Shown: in pieces, positions 44,658 to 53,402 of the stretch
Layout of the letters: the number at the start of each line of letters is the position of its first letter
Numbering within the stretch: the first letter of the stretch is position 1
Source of the DNA: Oceanispirochaeta sp. M1
GTDB lineage: Bacteria; Spirochaetota; Spirochaetia; DSM-2461
DNA length: 64,000 nt
Assembly (NCBI RefSeq): GCF_003346715.1
Contig: NZ_QQPQ01000005.1
Location: forward strand, 1 to 64,000
Direction of reading: 5' to 3'
Translations under genes and position numbers: made by a program
Notes under the pieces: model-generated
Told to the model about the DNA's origin: nothing
What the model saw: only the letters and a program-made list of their open reading frames with translations
Database searches by the model: none

Positions 44658-46613
44658 ATGTATAAGTCCATTCTGGAAATACCTTTTGAAACAGCAAGGA
44701 AATTTCCCGATAGAATTTCTCATCAGTATATGACCCGTGATGGAGAGAAAACTCTTACTTTCAGAGAATTTGAACGCTATATAAGAGTACTCACTGCCGG
44801 TTTTGCCGAAGCCGGAATAGGGCGGAAAGATCATGTAGGATTCTTCATGAATAACCGATACGAATGGATTTCAACAGATATGGCCATCATGGCTCTGGGT
44901 GCAATCACTGTCCCCCGTGGTTCTGATACGACTCCCAAAGAACTCCATTTCATCTATGGGCATTCAGATTCAACATACCTGATTATTGAGAACATGAAAC
45001 AACTCAATGATATTCTTCCCGTTTTCAGTGATGAAGACTGGAAAAGCTGTAAAAAAATATTCATTCTTGATCGGCCAAAGGAAGACACTCTTCCTGATAA
45101 TATCAAAGACAAAACCTTCTTCTATGATCATATCCTTGAAGAGGGAGAAAAAAGACTGGCAAAAGAGCCGGATCAGATAGAAACCCTGATAAAAGAGATT
45201 AAGAAAGAAGATCTTCTGACCATAGTCTATACCTCAGGAACGACAGGAAATCCCAAGGGTGTAATGCTCACTCATAAAAACTTCCTGCAGAATGTAGTTG
45301 CCAATACTCCCCGACTTGAAATCGATTCATCAAGACAGGAGAGAACTGTTGTTATGCTCCCCTCCTGGCATGTTTATGAAAGAGCCTTTGAGTATTGTGC
45401 CATGGATTCGGCTCTGACCATTGTATATTCTTCCGCCGGGCGTTTTTCAGCGGATCTGCTCAGAATCAAACCGGAAATACTGATATCCGTACCACGGGTC
45501 TGGGAATCAATCTATCAGAAGCTGATCAGAGTTATCAGCAAGATGCCGGCCTTCAAACGCAACCTGATTTTCTTCTTTATTAAACTTAATCAAAGCTATT
45601 TAACATCAGGATTTTATATGAAGGGTTGTTACATCTCCCTGAAAAAACGTTCTGCCCTGCGCCGCGGGATTACCTGGTTCATACACATGCTGCGCTGGAT
45701 ATTCCTGATTCCGGGACACCTGCTGGCCAATGTCCTTTTTAAACCCTTCAGAGAAAAGGTCGGAGGACGCCTGAGAGGAGCCACATCAGCTGCCGGTTCT
45801 CTCCCTAAATATCTTGACGAACTGTTCAATGCCATAGGGATCACCATCGTCAACGCTTACGGAATGACCGAATGTGCACCGGGTATACTCTCCCGGACCT
45901 TCCCGCGGAATACCTTCGGTACCACGGGTATTCCATTTGATAATACGGAAGTTCAGATCAGAAGGGATGACGGAACTGAAACAGAAATTGGTGAAAAGGG
46001 AATTATCTTTGTTCGGGGTCCTCAGGTTATGCTGGGTTACTACAAGAATCCGGAGGCCACTGAAGCAGTTCTTGATTCTGAAGGGTGGATGAATACCGGA
46101 GACATAGCTGTCCGCTCTGAAAATGGAGAGGTTATCATAGCCGGAAGAGCCAAAGACACCATAGTCCTGATGAGTGGAGAGAATGTTGAACCCGAACCTA
46201 TCGAAGACAAAATGAAAGAGAGTCTGTATATCGATCATGCCGTAGTTATAGGGCAGGACCAGAAACAGCTTTCTGCCATTGTAGCGGTCAATGAAGAGGA
46301 GCTGATGAAACTGGCCTCCGAACTGAAGCTTAAAGATTTTGATATTCAGATGTCAGGAAAAGATTCTATTGAGCACGATCATATATACGAAGTGATTATG
46401 AAGGAAGTGAATCAGCTTATCTCAAGGGAACAGGGATTCAAACCATTTGAGTTTATTACCAAGATCCTGCCTGTGAAGAATGATTTCTCAATCGGAAAGG
46501 AGTTAACTCAGACTCTCAAGGTCAAGCGAAAATTTATTGAAGAGAAATACAAGAACATGATAAGCCGCCTGATGGATGAAACAGACAAAATGAGGAAAAA
46601 AGACAAGAAGTGA
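44658..46613 (+). CDS. AMP-forming long-chain acyl-CoA synthetase
   Basis: About 651 residues from ATG 44658, which has AAAGGA 7 bases upstream; an ORF start at 44595 is unsupported. It activates a fatty acid through acyl-AMP to acyl-CoA. The P-loop is VYTSGTTGNPKGVMLTH, the adenine motif VNAYGMTECAPGI, and the hinge region GWMNTGDIAVRSENGEVIIAGRAKDTIVLMSGENVEP is complete. An insertion with basic and hydrophobic segments (about 285-345) resembles the membrane-associated COG1022 branch. Cytoplasmic face of the membrane. Transcribed alone, with a good terminator. Confidence 0.9.
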   Translation: MYKSILEIPFETARKFPDRISHQYMTRDGEKTLTFREFERYIRVLTAGFAEAGIGRKDHVGFFMNNRYEWISTDMAIMALGAITVPRGSDTTPKELHFIYGHSDSTYLIIENMKQLNDILPVFSDEDWKSCKKIFILDRPKEDTLPDNIKDKTFFYDHILEEGEKRLAKEPDQIETLIKEIKKEDLLTIVYTSGTTGNPKGVMLTHKNFLQNVVANTPRLEIDSSRQERTVVMLPSWHVYERAFEYCAMDSALTIVYSSAGRFSADLLRIKPEILISVPRVWESIYQKLIRVISKMPAFKRNLIFFFIKLNQSYLTSGFYMKGCYISLKKRSALRRGITWFIHMLRWIFLIPGHLLANVLFKPFREKVGGRLRGATSAAGSLPKYLDELFNAIGITIVNAYGMTECAPGILSRTFPRNTFGTTGIPFDNTEVQIRRDDGTETEIGEKGIIFVRGPQVMLGYYKNPEATEAVLDSEGWMNTGDIAVRSENGEVIIAGRAKDTIVLMSGENVEPEPIEDKMKESLYIDHAVVIGQDQKQLSAIVAVNEEELMKLASELKLKDFDIQMSGKDSIEHDHIYEVIMKEVNQLISREQGFKPFEFITKILPVKNDFSIGKELTQTLKVKRKFIEEKYKNMISRLMDETDKMRKKDKK

Positions 46614-46621
46614 TATACGGT

Positions 46622-46650
46622 CCCCGGAGCAAAAGCTTCGGGGATTTTTC
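46622..46650 (+). terminator. Rho-independent terminator
   Basis: 9-bp stem CCCCGGAGC / GCTTCGGGG (one G-T pair), AAAA loop, followed by ATTTTTC. Lies 8 bases after the acyl-CoA synthetase stop. Confidence 0.85.
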
Positions 46651-46682
46651 ACTTATACAGGACCTGATCTTAGAAGTTTCAG

Positions 46683-48050
46683 TTATGAAGCTTTCTGAAG
46701 AGAGGACCTGAGACGGTTGACCTGATCTTCATTAAGGGGTCTGAACTTAACAAGCAGCAGAGCTGTTATCAGGGTAAGCGATTCAGCAAAAACAGTAGTC
46801 AGCCAGAGTCCGTTATCCCCGAAAAACATAGGTAGAACAAAAAGCCCCAATAGAAAAAACAGAAGGCTCCTGGAGAACGCAATTACTGCAGAATCCGCCG
46901 CACGATGTACTGCCGTAAAGAACATGGAAAGTACAAAGTTAGATCCTGTAACAAGCAATGAAAAGCTGTATAACAGAGCAATCTTTACGGTGAGCTCTAC
47001 AACCTCTGTCTGATTTCCGGCAAAAAGAACAGCCAGAGGCCTGCGCAGTACCAGCATGGCAACAAAGGCAAGCACACCTGTAACCAGATTGACTCCCAGC
47101 CCAAGCTTCAGAAAGGCTTTAATCCGTTTCAGATTTCCAGCCCCCAGATTATAGCTGATCCCCGGCTGTACGGCCTGTGCAACACCTCCGAAGATCATCT
47201 TGGCCAGCATGGCTCCATAGCCCACAACACTATAGGCTGCGACTCCGATACTCCCCAGACGGCTTAATAGGATATAGTTGAAGACAAGGGTGGAAATCCC
47301 CAGAGAGAGTTCATTGATCAGCTCGGATGAACCGTTAAACAGCATCTTTCCCAGACGTCTTATTTCAAAGCGGGGGTGCACCAGCTTATACCTTGTCTTT
47401 CCTGAAATCATATAAGCCCAGAGGAATACCACGGCTATCAGCTGGCTGAATCCCGTAGCAAAGGCGGCACCTCTCAGTCCCCAGCCGAAACGGGCGACAA
47501 AAAAATAGTCCATAATAATATTCAGAACAGACGAGCCCAGAAGTATAGCAACTGAGAAGACAGGCGAACCGTCGCTGCGAATAAAGGAGTCCAGCAGAAA
47601 GCTGAGCATAAAGAAGAGAAAGAACAGGATAATAGATCCCAGGTACTCTTTCACATCAGCAGCAAGTGCACCCTCTGCCCCCAGCATACGGACAATAGGG
47701 TCGATAAAAATAAGACCCGCAACAGTAATAATCAGAGCAAGGACCGTAATCAGCAGTATAGTAACTGTATAACTGTTTCTGGCCCCTTTTACATTTCCGG
47801 CTCCCAGCTCAGCCGCCGCAGTTGTGGCACCTCCCACACCGATCATTATACTGAGACCGATAGCAAGGGAGGCAATGGGATTGATCAGATTCACAGCTGC
47901 CAATGCGCTAGTACCCACATATCGGCCGATAAAGATTCCATCTATAATTCCGGCCGCTGACATGGCCATCATTCCCAATACACCGGGGATGGCATATCCG
48001 GTAAATATCTTTCCTACGGGGTCTTTCCCCAGATCAAATGTCTTAGTCAT
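46683..48050 (-). CDS. MATE family efflux transporter
   Basis: 455 residues with twelve helices. The N-terminus has FTGYAIPGVLGMMAMSAAGIIDGIFIGRYVGTSALAAVNL, read in parts, typical of the NorM/DinF superfamily. MATE proteins export cationic drugs and dyes using Na+ or H+ gradients. The gene lies 46 bases downstream of the merR-type gene, and between them is a MerR-class promoter. The predicted transcription start coincides with the ATG, and no Shine-Dalgarno is obvious, so translation may be leaderless. Regulator plus pump resembles BmrR-Bmr logic. Confidence 0.9.
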   Translation of the reverse strand: MTKTFDLGKDPVGKIFTGYAIPGVLGMMAMSAAGIIDGIFIGRYVGTSALAAVNLINPIASLAIGLSIMIGVGGATTAAAELGAGNVKGARNSYTVTILLITVLALIITVAGLIFIDPIVRMLGAEGALAADVKEYLGSIILFFLFFMLSFLLDSFIRSDGSPVFSVAILLGSSVLNIIMDYFFVARFGWGLRGAAFATGFSQLIAVVFLWAYMISGKTRYKLVHPRFEIRRLGKMLFNGSSELINELSLGISTLVFNYILLSRLGSIGVAAYSVVGYGAMLAKMIFGGVAQAVQPGISYNLGAGNLKRIKAFLKLGLGVNLVTGVLAFVAMLVLRRPLAVLFAGNQTEVVELTVKIALLYSFSLLVTGSNFVLSMFFTAVHRAADSAVIAFSRSLLFFLLGLFVLPMFFGDNGLWLTTVFAESLTLITALLLVKFRPLNEDQVNRLRSSLQKAS

Positions 48051-48056
48051 ACCCCA

Positions 48057-48087
48057 AAGATAAACCTTGAAGTAACTCCAAGGTCAA
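48057..48087 (-). promoter_or_regulatory. MerR-type promoter with 19-bp spacer and dyad operator
   Basis: On the minus strand: TTGACC (48087-48082), 19-base spacer, TATCTT (48062-48057). The dyad ACCTTGAAGT / ACTCCAAGGT (48064-48073 and 48075-48084, 9 of 10 pairs) is centred in the spacer. A 19-bp spacer with a central dyad is the hallmark of MerR-activated promoters. Confidence 0.8.
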
Positions 48088-48096
48088 GAACAGGAT

Positions 48097-48909
48097 TTAG
48101 CTTACAAGAAAAATCTGCATTTCATTGACCCAGTCTTCCCGGCGATGGGAATGAAAATCATCGATCTGCCAGAGCTGATAAACCGGACCTTCCACTTTCA
48201 GACCCTCTTTTTCAATCCAGCGGATCATTTTATCCCGCCTCTCACGGAAGCTGCTCTCTTCAACTCCTTTATACAGATAAGAGACATAGGAGCCCGGGGG
48301 AATATGACGATCTGCCCCGGGGAAATCTTCATAACAGTAATAGGCAAGATGATAATAACCGGAATCATCAGAACGAAACTCTGTCCCCAGATGACCTGAG
48401 ATATACCAGTCTTCAGGAATCTGACCCTCGGCAGCCGATTCGAGGTAGTCTTTGACAAGAGCCATATCATCAATATCTTCACTGATGTGAAGATCCTTTT
48501 TTATAATAAAAACGGAATGGATTCTGTTGCTCTGCCGGATGGTGATCTGCCCTGCATTGTCCCGGTAATCCTTAAGATATGACATCTGATTGCTTACACT
48601 GTCCCGGACATATTTCAGCTCCTGAATCTGACGATCCAGCAGGACTTTGCGGGACTCCAGCATGGTCATGGTGTCATCAAAACCGTAATCCTCCAGAAAA
48701 GCGGCAATCTCGTTGAGGGGCACTTCCATCTTACGCAGGAGAAGTATGGCAGTCAGACGGGATACATCCTGATATGTATAGTAGCGGTAGTTATTGCCCC
48801 TGCGCTCGGAGGGAGTAAGTATGCCCTTCTTATCATAAAACCTGAGAGTATCAGTGCTGATATGAAAGAGCCGGGCCAGCTCACCGATCAAGAGACCTTT
48901 GCTTTTCAT
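48097..48909 (-). CDS. MerR-family regulator with GyrI-like effector domain
   Basis: 270 residues. The N-terminal MerR HTH is LLIGELARLFHISTDTLRFYDKKGILTPSERRGNNYRYY, read in parts, then a long coiled dimer helix (about 75-125). The C-terminal half (about 130-270) looks like a GyrI/BmrR-type ligand-binding domain (aromatic-rich, GSYVSYLYKGVEESSFRERRDKM). It very likely activates the MATE pump gene through the 19-bp-spacer promoter at 48057-48087 when it binds a drug or metabolite. Its own promoter (TTGTCA, 18, TATCAT at 48944-48915) ends at the ATG, again with no Shine-Dalgarno. Confidence 0.9.
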   Translation of the reverse strand: MKSKGLLIGELARLFHISTDTLRFYDKKGILTPSERRGNNYRYYTYQDVSRLTAILLLRKMEVPLNEIAAFLEDYGFDDTMTMLESRKVLLDRQIQELKYVRDSVSNQMSYLKDYRDNAGQITIRQSNRIHSVFIIKKDLHISEDIDDMALVKDYLESAAEGQIPEDWYISGHLGTEFRSDDSGYYHLAYYCYEDFPGADRHIPPGSYVSYLYKGVEESSFRERRDKMIRWIEKEGLKVEGPVYQLWQIDDFHSHRREDWVNEMQIFLVS

Positions 48910-48937
48910 ACCCTATGATAATAGAGAAACCCTGGAG

Positions 48938-48967
48938 TTGACAAGCTTGAGTATACGGGTTGATAAT
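48938..48967 (+). promoter_or_regulatory. Near-consensus promoter facing sulfatase remnant
   Basis: TTGACA (48938-48943), 18-base spacer, GATAAT (48962-48967). Its -35 overlaps the -35 of the divergent merR-type promoter (48944-48939 on minus). Confidence 0.55.
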
Positions 48968-49009
48968 CAACAGATCCATGATAGACACACTATCAATATA
49001 AGGCAAACA

Positions 49010-49834
49010 AGGATCAGTCATGAGGGATTCAACACGGCATATATCGGGAAATATCATCTTGACGGAGGGGACTACTTCGGCTGTAACAGTTTTGTAGATG
49101 CCCAGATAGGAAGAGTTCTTGAGGCTGTGGAAAAGTATGCTCCCCATGCTCTTATTATCTACACCTCGGATCATGGAGACTCTCTCGGCTCACACGGCTT
49201 CATCAGCAAGGGACCCTCCATGTATGAGGAGACCACCAATATCCCGTTTATAGTTCGCTGGCCGGGAGAGAGCCCTGAGAATGAGAGCAGTGAAAGTCTG
49301 GTCTCTCATATTGATCTGGTCCCCACGGTTTTGGATTATGCCGGTCTGGCAGCGCCCAAAACTCTTGAGGGAAAGAGTCTTCTGAAACTTTTCAGAGATA
49401 AAGATGCTGCTGTGAATAATGAAGTATTTATAGAATATGGACGCTATGAAGTTGATTTGGATGGATTCGGAGGCTTTCAACCTATTCGCTGTGTTTTTGA
49501 CGGTCGGTATAAACTGGTAATCAATCTTCTTGAGACAGATGAGCTTTATGATCTTTCAGAAGATTCTGCAGAAGAGATCAATCTGATTGAAAACAAACTA
49601 CTGAAGGAGATAAGGAACAGCCTGCATGACCGCCTGCTTGAATGGATGAATGAAAGCAGAGACCCCTTCCGGGGGTATCACTGGGAATGCCGTCCCTGGA
49701 GGGATGATGCCCGGAAGCCCAGCTATATGTACACTGCGATGACCCGGCAGAAATTCCCGGAACATGGAGAAAAAATACAGCTGGACTATGCCCACAGGAA
49801 TGGAGATCCTGGAGTATATCCGAAAGAGCATTAG
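49010..49834 (+). pseudogene. Decayed sulfatase, N-terminus and core missing
   Basis: Reads as the C-terminal part of a type I sulfatase. GFNTAYIGKYHLDGG is joined directly to YFGCNSFVDAQIGRVL. These segments are normally separated by over 100 residues, so there is an internal deletion. Then come IIYTSDHGDSLGSHGF, MYEETTNIPFIVRWPGE, HIDLVPTVLDYAGL and the C-terminal domain. The N-terminal third with the formylglycine motif (C/SxPxR) is missing; the open frame upstream to 48899 is unrelated. It cannot be a working sulfatase. A strong-looking promoter lies just upstream. Confidence 0.78.
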
Positions 49835-49893
49835 CATCCTGTAAAAGGCACTTAGCTTGACAGAGGAGATGGACCCCTAGGTACACTGACAAG

Positions 49894-50775
49894 TTATTTC
49901 TCTAAAAGCTCCCTGATATAAGGAATTGATTCCATTGCCCCCGGACGGGAGACTGTGATGGAAGAGGCTTTTGTGGCCAGCTCCATGGCAGCTTTCACAG
50001 TCATCCCCTCCAGACGACCTGCCAGAAAATATCCGAAAAAGGTATCACCCGCAGCCGTTGTATCAACAACAGGAGAATCAAAGATGGGAACATATTCCCT
50101 CATCTTATCCTTGGCGAAATAGGCACCCTCTTTTCCTGCCGTCAGAAGGATACTCATCCCGGGATACATACGGGTCAGCTCAGTCAGAGTCTCTTCAAAA
50201 CTACCTTCCAGACCTGTCAGATCCCGGCCTTCAATCTCATTCACAACTAAAAGGTCAAGCTTACTGAGAGGCCATGATTTAACCTCCTCTGTATAAGGAG
50301 CTGGATTCAGGCAGATTTTCATCCCCCTGGCATGGGCCTTTTCAATAATATAGGGAATAAGATTGACCTCATTCTGCAGAACAAGATAGTCACCTTCACC
50401 AAATTGAGACAGGGCATTATCTATAACTTCTTCAGTATTACTCTGATTTCCACCACCAAACAGGAAAATGGAATTCTGTCCTTCCTCTGAAACCTGAATG
50501 ATCGCCTGACCTGAGGAACCCTCATAGTGACTGACAAGTTCTGTATGAACCGAGAATTTCTGAAGAAGATCCAGCAGCCATAATCCATCCTGTCCAATCG
50601 TTCCTGCATGCCAGACAGGAGCCCCTGCTTTAGCAAGAGCCACGGATTGATTGGCCCCTTTTCCACCTGCAAATTTCATCACATCAGTAGCTGATATGGT
50701 CTCTCCAGGTTTAACAATATGAGGAACCTGATAAACCATATCTATGTTGAGTGACCCGTAGTTTAATATTTTCAT
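49894..50775 (-). CDS. Ribokinase family sugar kinase
   Basis: 293 residues, pfkB-family. It phosphorylates a sugar, probably ribose, for entry into metabolism. Signature blocks are GSLNIDMVYQVPHIVKPGET, FAGGKGANQSVALAKAG near the N-terminus, and the C-terminal DTTAAGDTFFGYFLAGRLEGM with the catalytic Asp. It lies 21 bases downstream of a lacI-type gene and is probably co-transcribed with it. AAGGAC precedes the ATG. No ribose transporter is adjacent in this window, so ribose specificity is inferred from similarity only. Confidence 0.88.
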   Translation of the reverse strand: MKILNYGSLNIDMVYQVPHIVKPGETISATDVMKFAGGKGANQSVALAKAGAPVWHAGTIGQDGLWLLDLLQKFSVHTELVSHYEGSSGQAIIQVSEEGQNSIFLFGGGNQSNTEEVIDNALSQFGEGDYLVLQNEVNLIPYIIEKAHARGMKICLNPAPYTEEVKSWPLSKLDLLVVNEIEGRDLTGLEGSFEETLTELTRMYPGMSILLTAGKEGAYFAKDKMREYVPIFDSPVVDTTAAGDTFFGYFLAGRLEGMTVKAAMELATKASSITVSRPGAMESIPYIRELLEK

Positions 50776-50796
50776 GTATACGTCCTTATCTGAAAT

Positions 50797-51816
50797 TTAT
50801 TTTATATCACCAAGACTGTCTCTTAAAATGAGTTCACTCCCGATCAGCACTTTCTCATATGGAAGTGTTCCAGGATCATTTATCCTTCTCAGCAGCAATT
50901 GGAAGGCCCGTCTTCCGATTCTGGACTTAGAGACTTTTACAGAACACAGAGGGGGATCCGATAGTTCACTGGAGGGAAGATTATCAAAACCGACAAGGGA
51001 TATATCCTCCGGAATGGATAGTCCATGATTCTTCAATGCCTTCATGCAGCCCAATGCAATAATGTCACAAACACAGAAAAGGACTGATGGAAGCACAGGA
51101 TCATCACTAAGAATTTTTTCCATATCCAGGAAGGATTGCTCAAATGTAGAATCTGTAGCAAATATCCAATCATCACGGATTTCAAGCCCATAGTATCTTA
51201 GAGCCGTATAGAAACTATCCTCCCGAGCCTTAAAATTTCTAGTTTCTATGGAAGACTTGATCAAACCTATTTCCCTGTGCCCTTTCTCTTTCAGTGTTTT
51301 AATAATTGAAAAGACGGCTCCCTCATTATCCATATCAATATAATCAAAAGGAGCTACAGGATGAGTTGCATCAATAAATGCCAGAGGAGTTGCCAGATTT
51401 TGAAAAGGTGGGATATCTTCCATATGCAACTCAGTAGCCAGAACGAGAGCTCCTGCAACTCCAGATCGTTCTAAATCCCGTATTAAGCTGTTATGATCAA
51501 GGCCTGCATAACTCTGAACTTCTAATGCATAACCATGAAGGCGAGCTTCCTGTTCAATACCGTCAATATAATCTGAAATAAAAACATTATGATCTCGATT
51601 AACAATATGCCCATGCCTGGCAATTTTAAGAAGCCTGATTGTTTTGTCATTCTTCCTGTTGCTTCTCCTTCCCCCTTTGTATTCCATTTCATCAGCAATT
51701 TTAAAAACCAGAGCCCTGGTCTCATCACCTACCCCGGATTTATTATTCAATACAAGAGATACTGTTGATGGAGAAACACCAGCTTTTTCAGCAATGTCAC
51801 GAATTGTTACAGACAT
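50797..51816 (-). CDS. LacI-family regulator upstream of sugar kinase
   Basis: 339 residues. The HTH is VTIRDIAEKAGVSPSTVSLVLNNKSGVGDETRA at the N-terminus, with hinge-region residues GGRRSNRKNDK. The effector domain includes ISDYIDGIEQEARLHGYALEVQSYAG, DYIDMDNEGAVFSI, SLVGFDNLPSSELSDPPLCSV and a C-terminal ILRDSLGD. It probably represses its own operon with the kinase. Only a weak ribosome binding site is seen. No clear palindrome was recognised in its upstream region. Confidence 0.9.
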   Translation of the reverse strand: MSVTIRDIAEKAGVSPSTVSLVLNNKSGVGDETRALVFKIADEMEYKGGRRSNRKNDKTIRLLKIARHGHIVNRDHNVFISDYIDGIEQEARLHGYALEVQSYAGLDHNSLIRDLERSGVAGALVLATELHMEDIPPFQNLATPLAFIDATHPVAPFDYIDMDNEGAVFSIIKTLKEKGHREIGLIKSSIETRNFKAREDSFYTALRYYGLEIRDDWIFATDSTFEQSFLDMEKILSDDPVLPSVLFCVCDIIALGCMKALKNHGLSIPEDISLVGFDNLPSSELSDPPLCSVKVSKSRIGRRAFQLLLRRINDPGTLPYEKVLIGSELILRDSLGDIK

Positions 51817-51955
51817 CTTAAGAGATTAAATTACATCTATTTCAAATGTCAACGACTTCCTCAATATTTTACTAAACAAACACCATATATTTAATAAATA
51901 TTTTCACTCAAGATCTGAATTACCCGTTCAGAAGAATATAAATATATATCTTTGA

Positions 51956-51984
51956 TTGACATGAAGAGTCATCTGACGAATAGT
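51956..51984 (+). promoter_or_regulatory. Candidate promoter of cupin gene
   Basis: Consensus TTGACA (51956-51961), 17-base spacer, AATAGT (51979-51984). The -10 is weak. It lies 26 bases before the cupin ATG. Confidence 0.45.
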
Positions 51985-52009
51985 ACAGAAAAACGATGAG
52001 GAAAAAATC

Positions 52010-52342
52010 ATGAATAAAAAAGTTATCCGCTCAAACGAAACCAGAAATCTGCTTGAGGGTGAAGAATTCACAAAAGTCTATTTTCATACTGACAAGCTTA
52101 TTTTTGCAGTCAGCACAATGCTGCCCGGGCAGAGAGCCTGCCTTGACAAAGGGCATGAGGATGCAGACGAAACATGCTATGTCATTGAAGGGCATGTGGC
52201 AGTTCATCTGACCTCTCTGGATGAAGTGCACGAGCTTCAGAAGGGAGACTGTATCCTGATTCCTCAGGGAGAGCCTCATTACACCGTGAATATCGGTGAG
52301 ATAAAATCCGTAACAGCCTGGGCCTGTGCCCCCCATCTATAA
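52010..52342 (+). CDS. Small cupin-domain protein
   Basis: 110 residues, one cupin beta-barrel. Motif one is CLDKGHEDADETCYVIEGHVAVHL and motif two is LQKGDCILIPQGEPHYTVNIGE, with the His/Glu positions of a metal site partly present (H, E, H). Likely a small metal-dependent enzyme or sugar-binding protein; function unknown. GAGG lies 10 bases before the ATG. Monocistronic on the plus strand, divergent from the lacI-type/kinase operon. Confidence 0.75.
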   Translation: MNKKVIRSNETRNLLEGEEFTKVYFHTDKLIFAVSTMLPGQRACLDKGHEDADETCYVIEGHVAVHLTSLDEVHELQKGDCILIPQGEPHYTVNIGEIKSVTAWACAPHL

Positions 52343-52461
52343 ACGAGTTCCCTATAAGTGAATCTTTTATTCTCTGGAGTGACACACGATGGCTCTCTAT
52401 GTGGATCCCTTTTTTAATGGCCTTTTCGAACTGAATCCCGGTAGGATTCTTTTCAATCATA

Positions 52462-53397
52462 TTACTTTAGAGAATTTTCATTATGAATTTCAGGATCGTA
52501 AACGGTCACACAGTTCTTACCGTTTTTCTTTGATGCATACAGAGCCTTATCCGCATTTTCAATCAATGAAACTGCCGATAATATATCATCCGAAACTGTT
52601 GCTGCACCGAGACTGACTGTCACCGAGAGGCTTACTCCCTCTTCGTTGGTCACAACCATCTTCTCTATTTCCCTACGGATACGCTCAGCAAAGATCATTG
52701 CTCCATCTACGGGTGTATCAAGGAGAACAACAGCAAATTCTTCACCACCGAACCGGGCGGCTATATCACTGCCTCTGATGATTCCGGAACACACAGATCC
52801 CAGATTTTTTAAAACATGATCTCCAAAGGGGTGTCCGAATTTATCATTAACCAGTTTAAAATTATCAATATCCAGCATCAGTAGACTGAAAACTCTCCGA
52901 CTTCGTTGAAAACGTTTTAGCTCCTCATCAAGCCTGATGTCCAGATATCTTCTATTATATAAACCTGTCAGACCATCCTGTCGTGTCATAATCTTCAGGT
53001 TCTGTTCCAGATATACACTCTCTGTAACATTCTGCACAGTAAGGACAATTTTATCCTCTTCCCCTTCAATTTCAGAGGCAAGAGGAACGAGAGAACAGCT
53101 CTGCTGCATAAATTCAAACTGCTTTGCATAAATGCCTTTAGCCGGAAAAGGAAAGAGATAGGTGTGTAGTTTCTGTGAAAAGTAGACATAATTCCCGAAT
53201 TTCAGGACAGATTTAATACTGCGGGTAAAAAAGGGGGTGTTCAGTTGGGGGAAATGATTAAAAAGATGAGTACCTTCAATTATCTCCTTTTCAACCTCAC
53301 TATTGATTTCCATCCACTGATTCCAGAGAACAACATTGTAATGACTGTCCAGAATGACAATACCCGTATTCAGGACGTCCAGTATCTTTCGTTCCAA
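52462..53397 (-). CDS. Diguanylate cyclase with PAS-like sensor
   Basis: 311 residues. An N-terminal PAS-like region (about 1-130, IVILDSHYNVVLWNQWMEINSEVEKE) is followed by a GGDEF domain. The active site is AARFGGEEFAVVL. An inhibitory RxxD I-site (RGSD) lies five residues before GGEEF, so product feedback is likely. It makes cyclic-di-GMP. The start is TTG at 53397 with GGAG about 9 bases upstream, inside the end of the CheC-like gene region (5-base gap). Third gene of a CheY-CheC-GGDEF operon. Confidence 0.9.
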   Translation of the reverse strand: MERKILDVLNTGIVILDSHYNVVLWNQWMEINSEVEKEIIEGTHLFNHFPQLNTPFFTRSIKSVLKFGNYVYFSQKLHTYLFPFPAKGIYAKQFEFMQQSCSLVPLASEIEGEEDKIVLTVQNVTESVYLEQNLKIMTRQDGLTGLYNRRYLDIRLDEELKRFQRSRRVFSLLMLDIDNFKLVNDKFGHPFGDHVLKNLGSVCSGIIRGSDIAARFGGEEFAVVLLDTPVDGAMIFAERIRREIEKMVVTNEEGVSLSVTVSLGAATVSDDILSAVSLIENADKALYASKKNGKNCVTVYDPEIHNENSLK

Positions 53398-53402
53398 CTT
53401 AA

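Noticed and set aside
48899-49009. Open frame upstream of the sulfatase remnant as its true N-terminus
   Set aside because: The residues do not match the sulfatase N-terminal domain and lack the C/SxPxR site; the region also holds two promoters.
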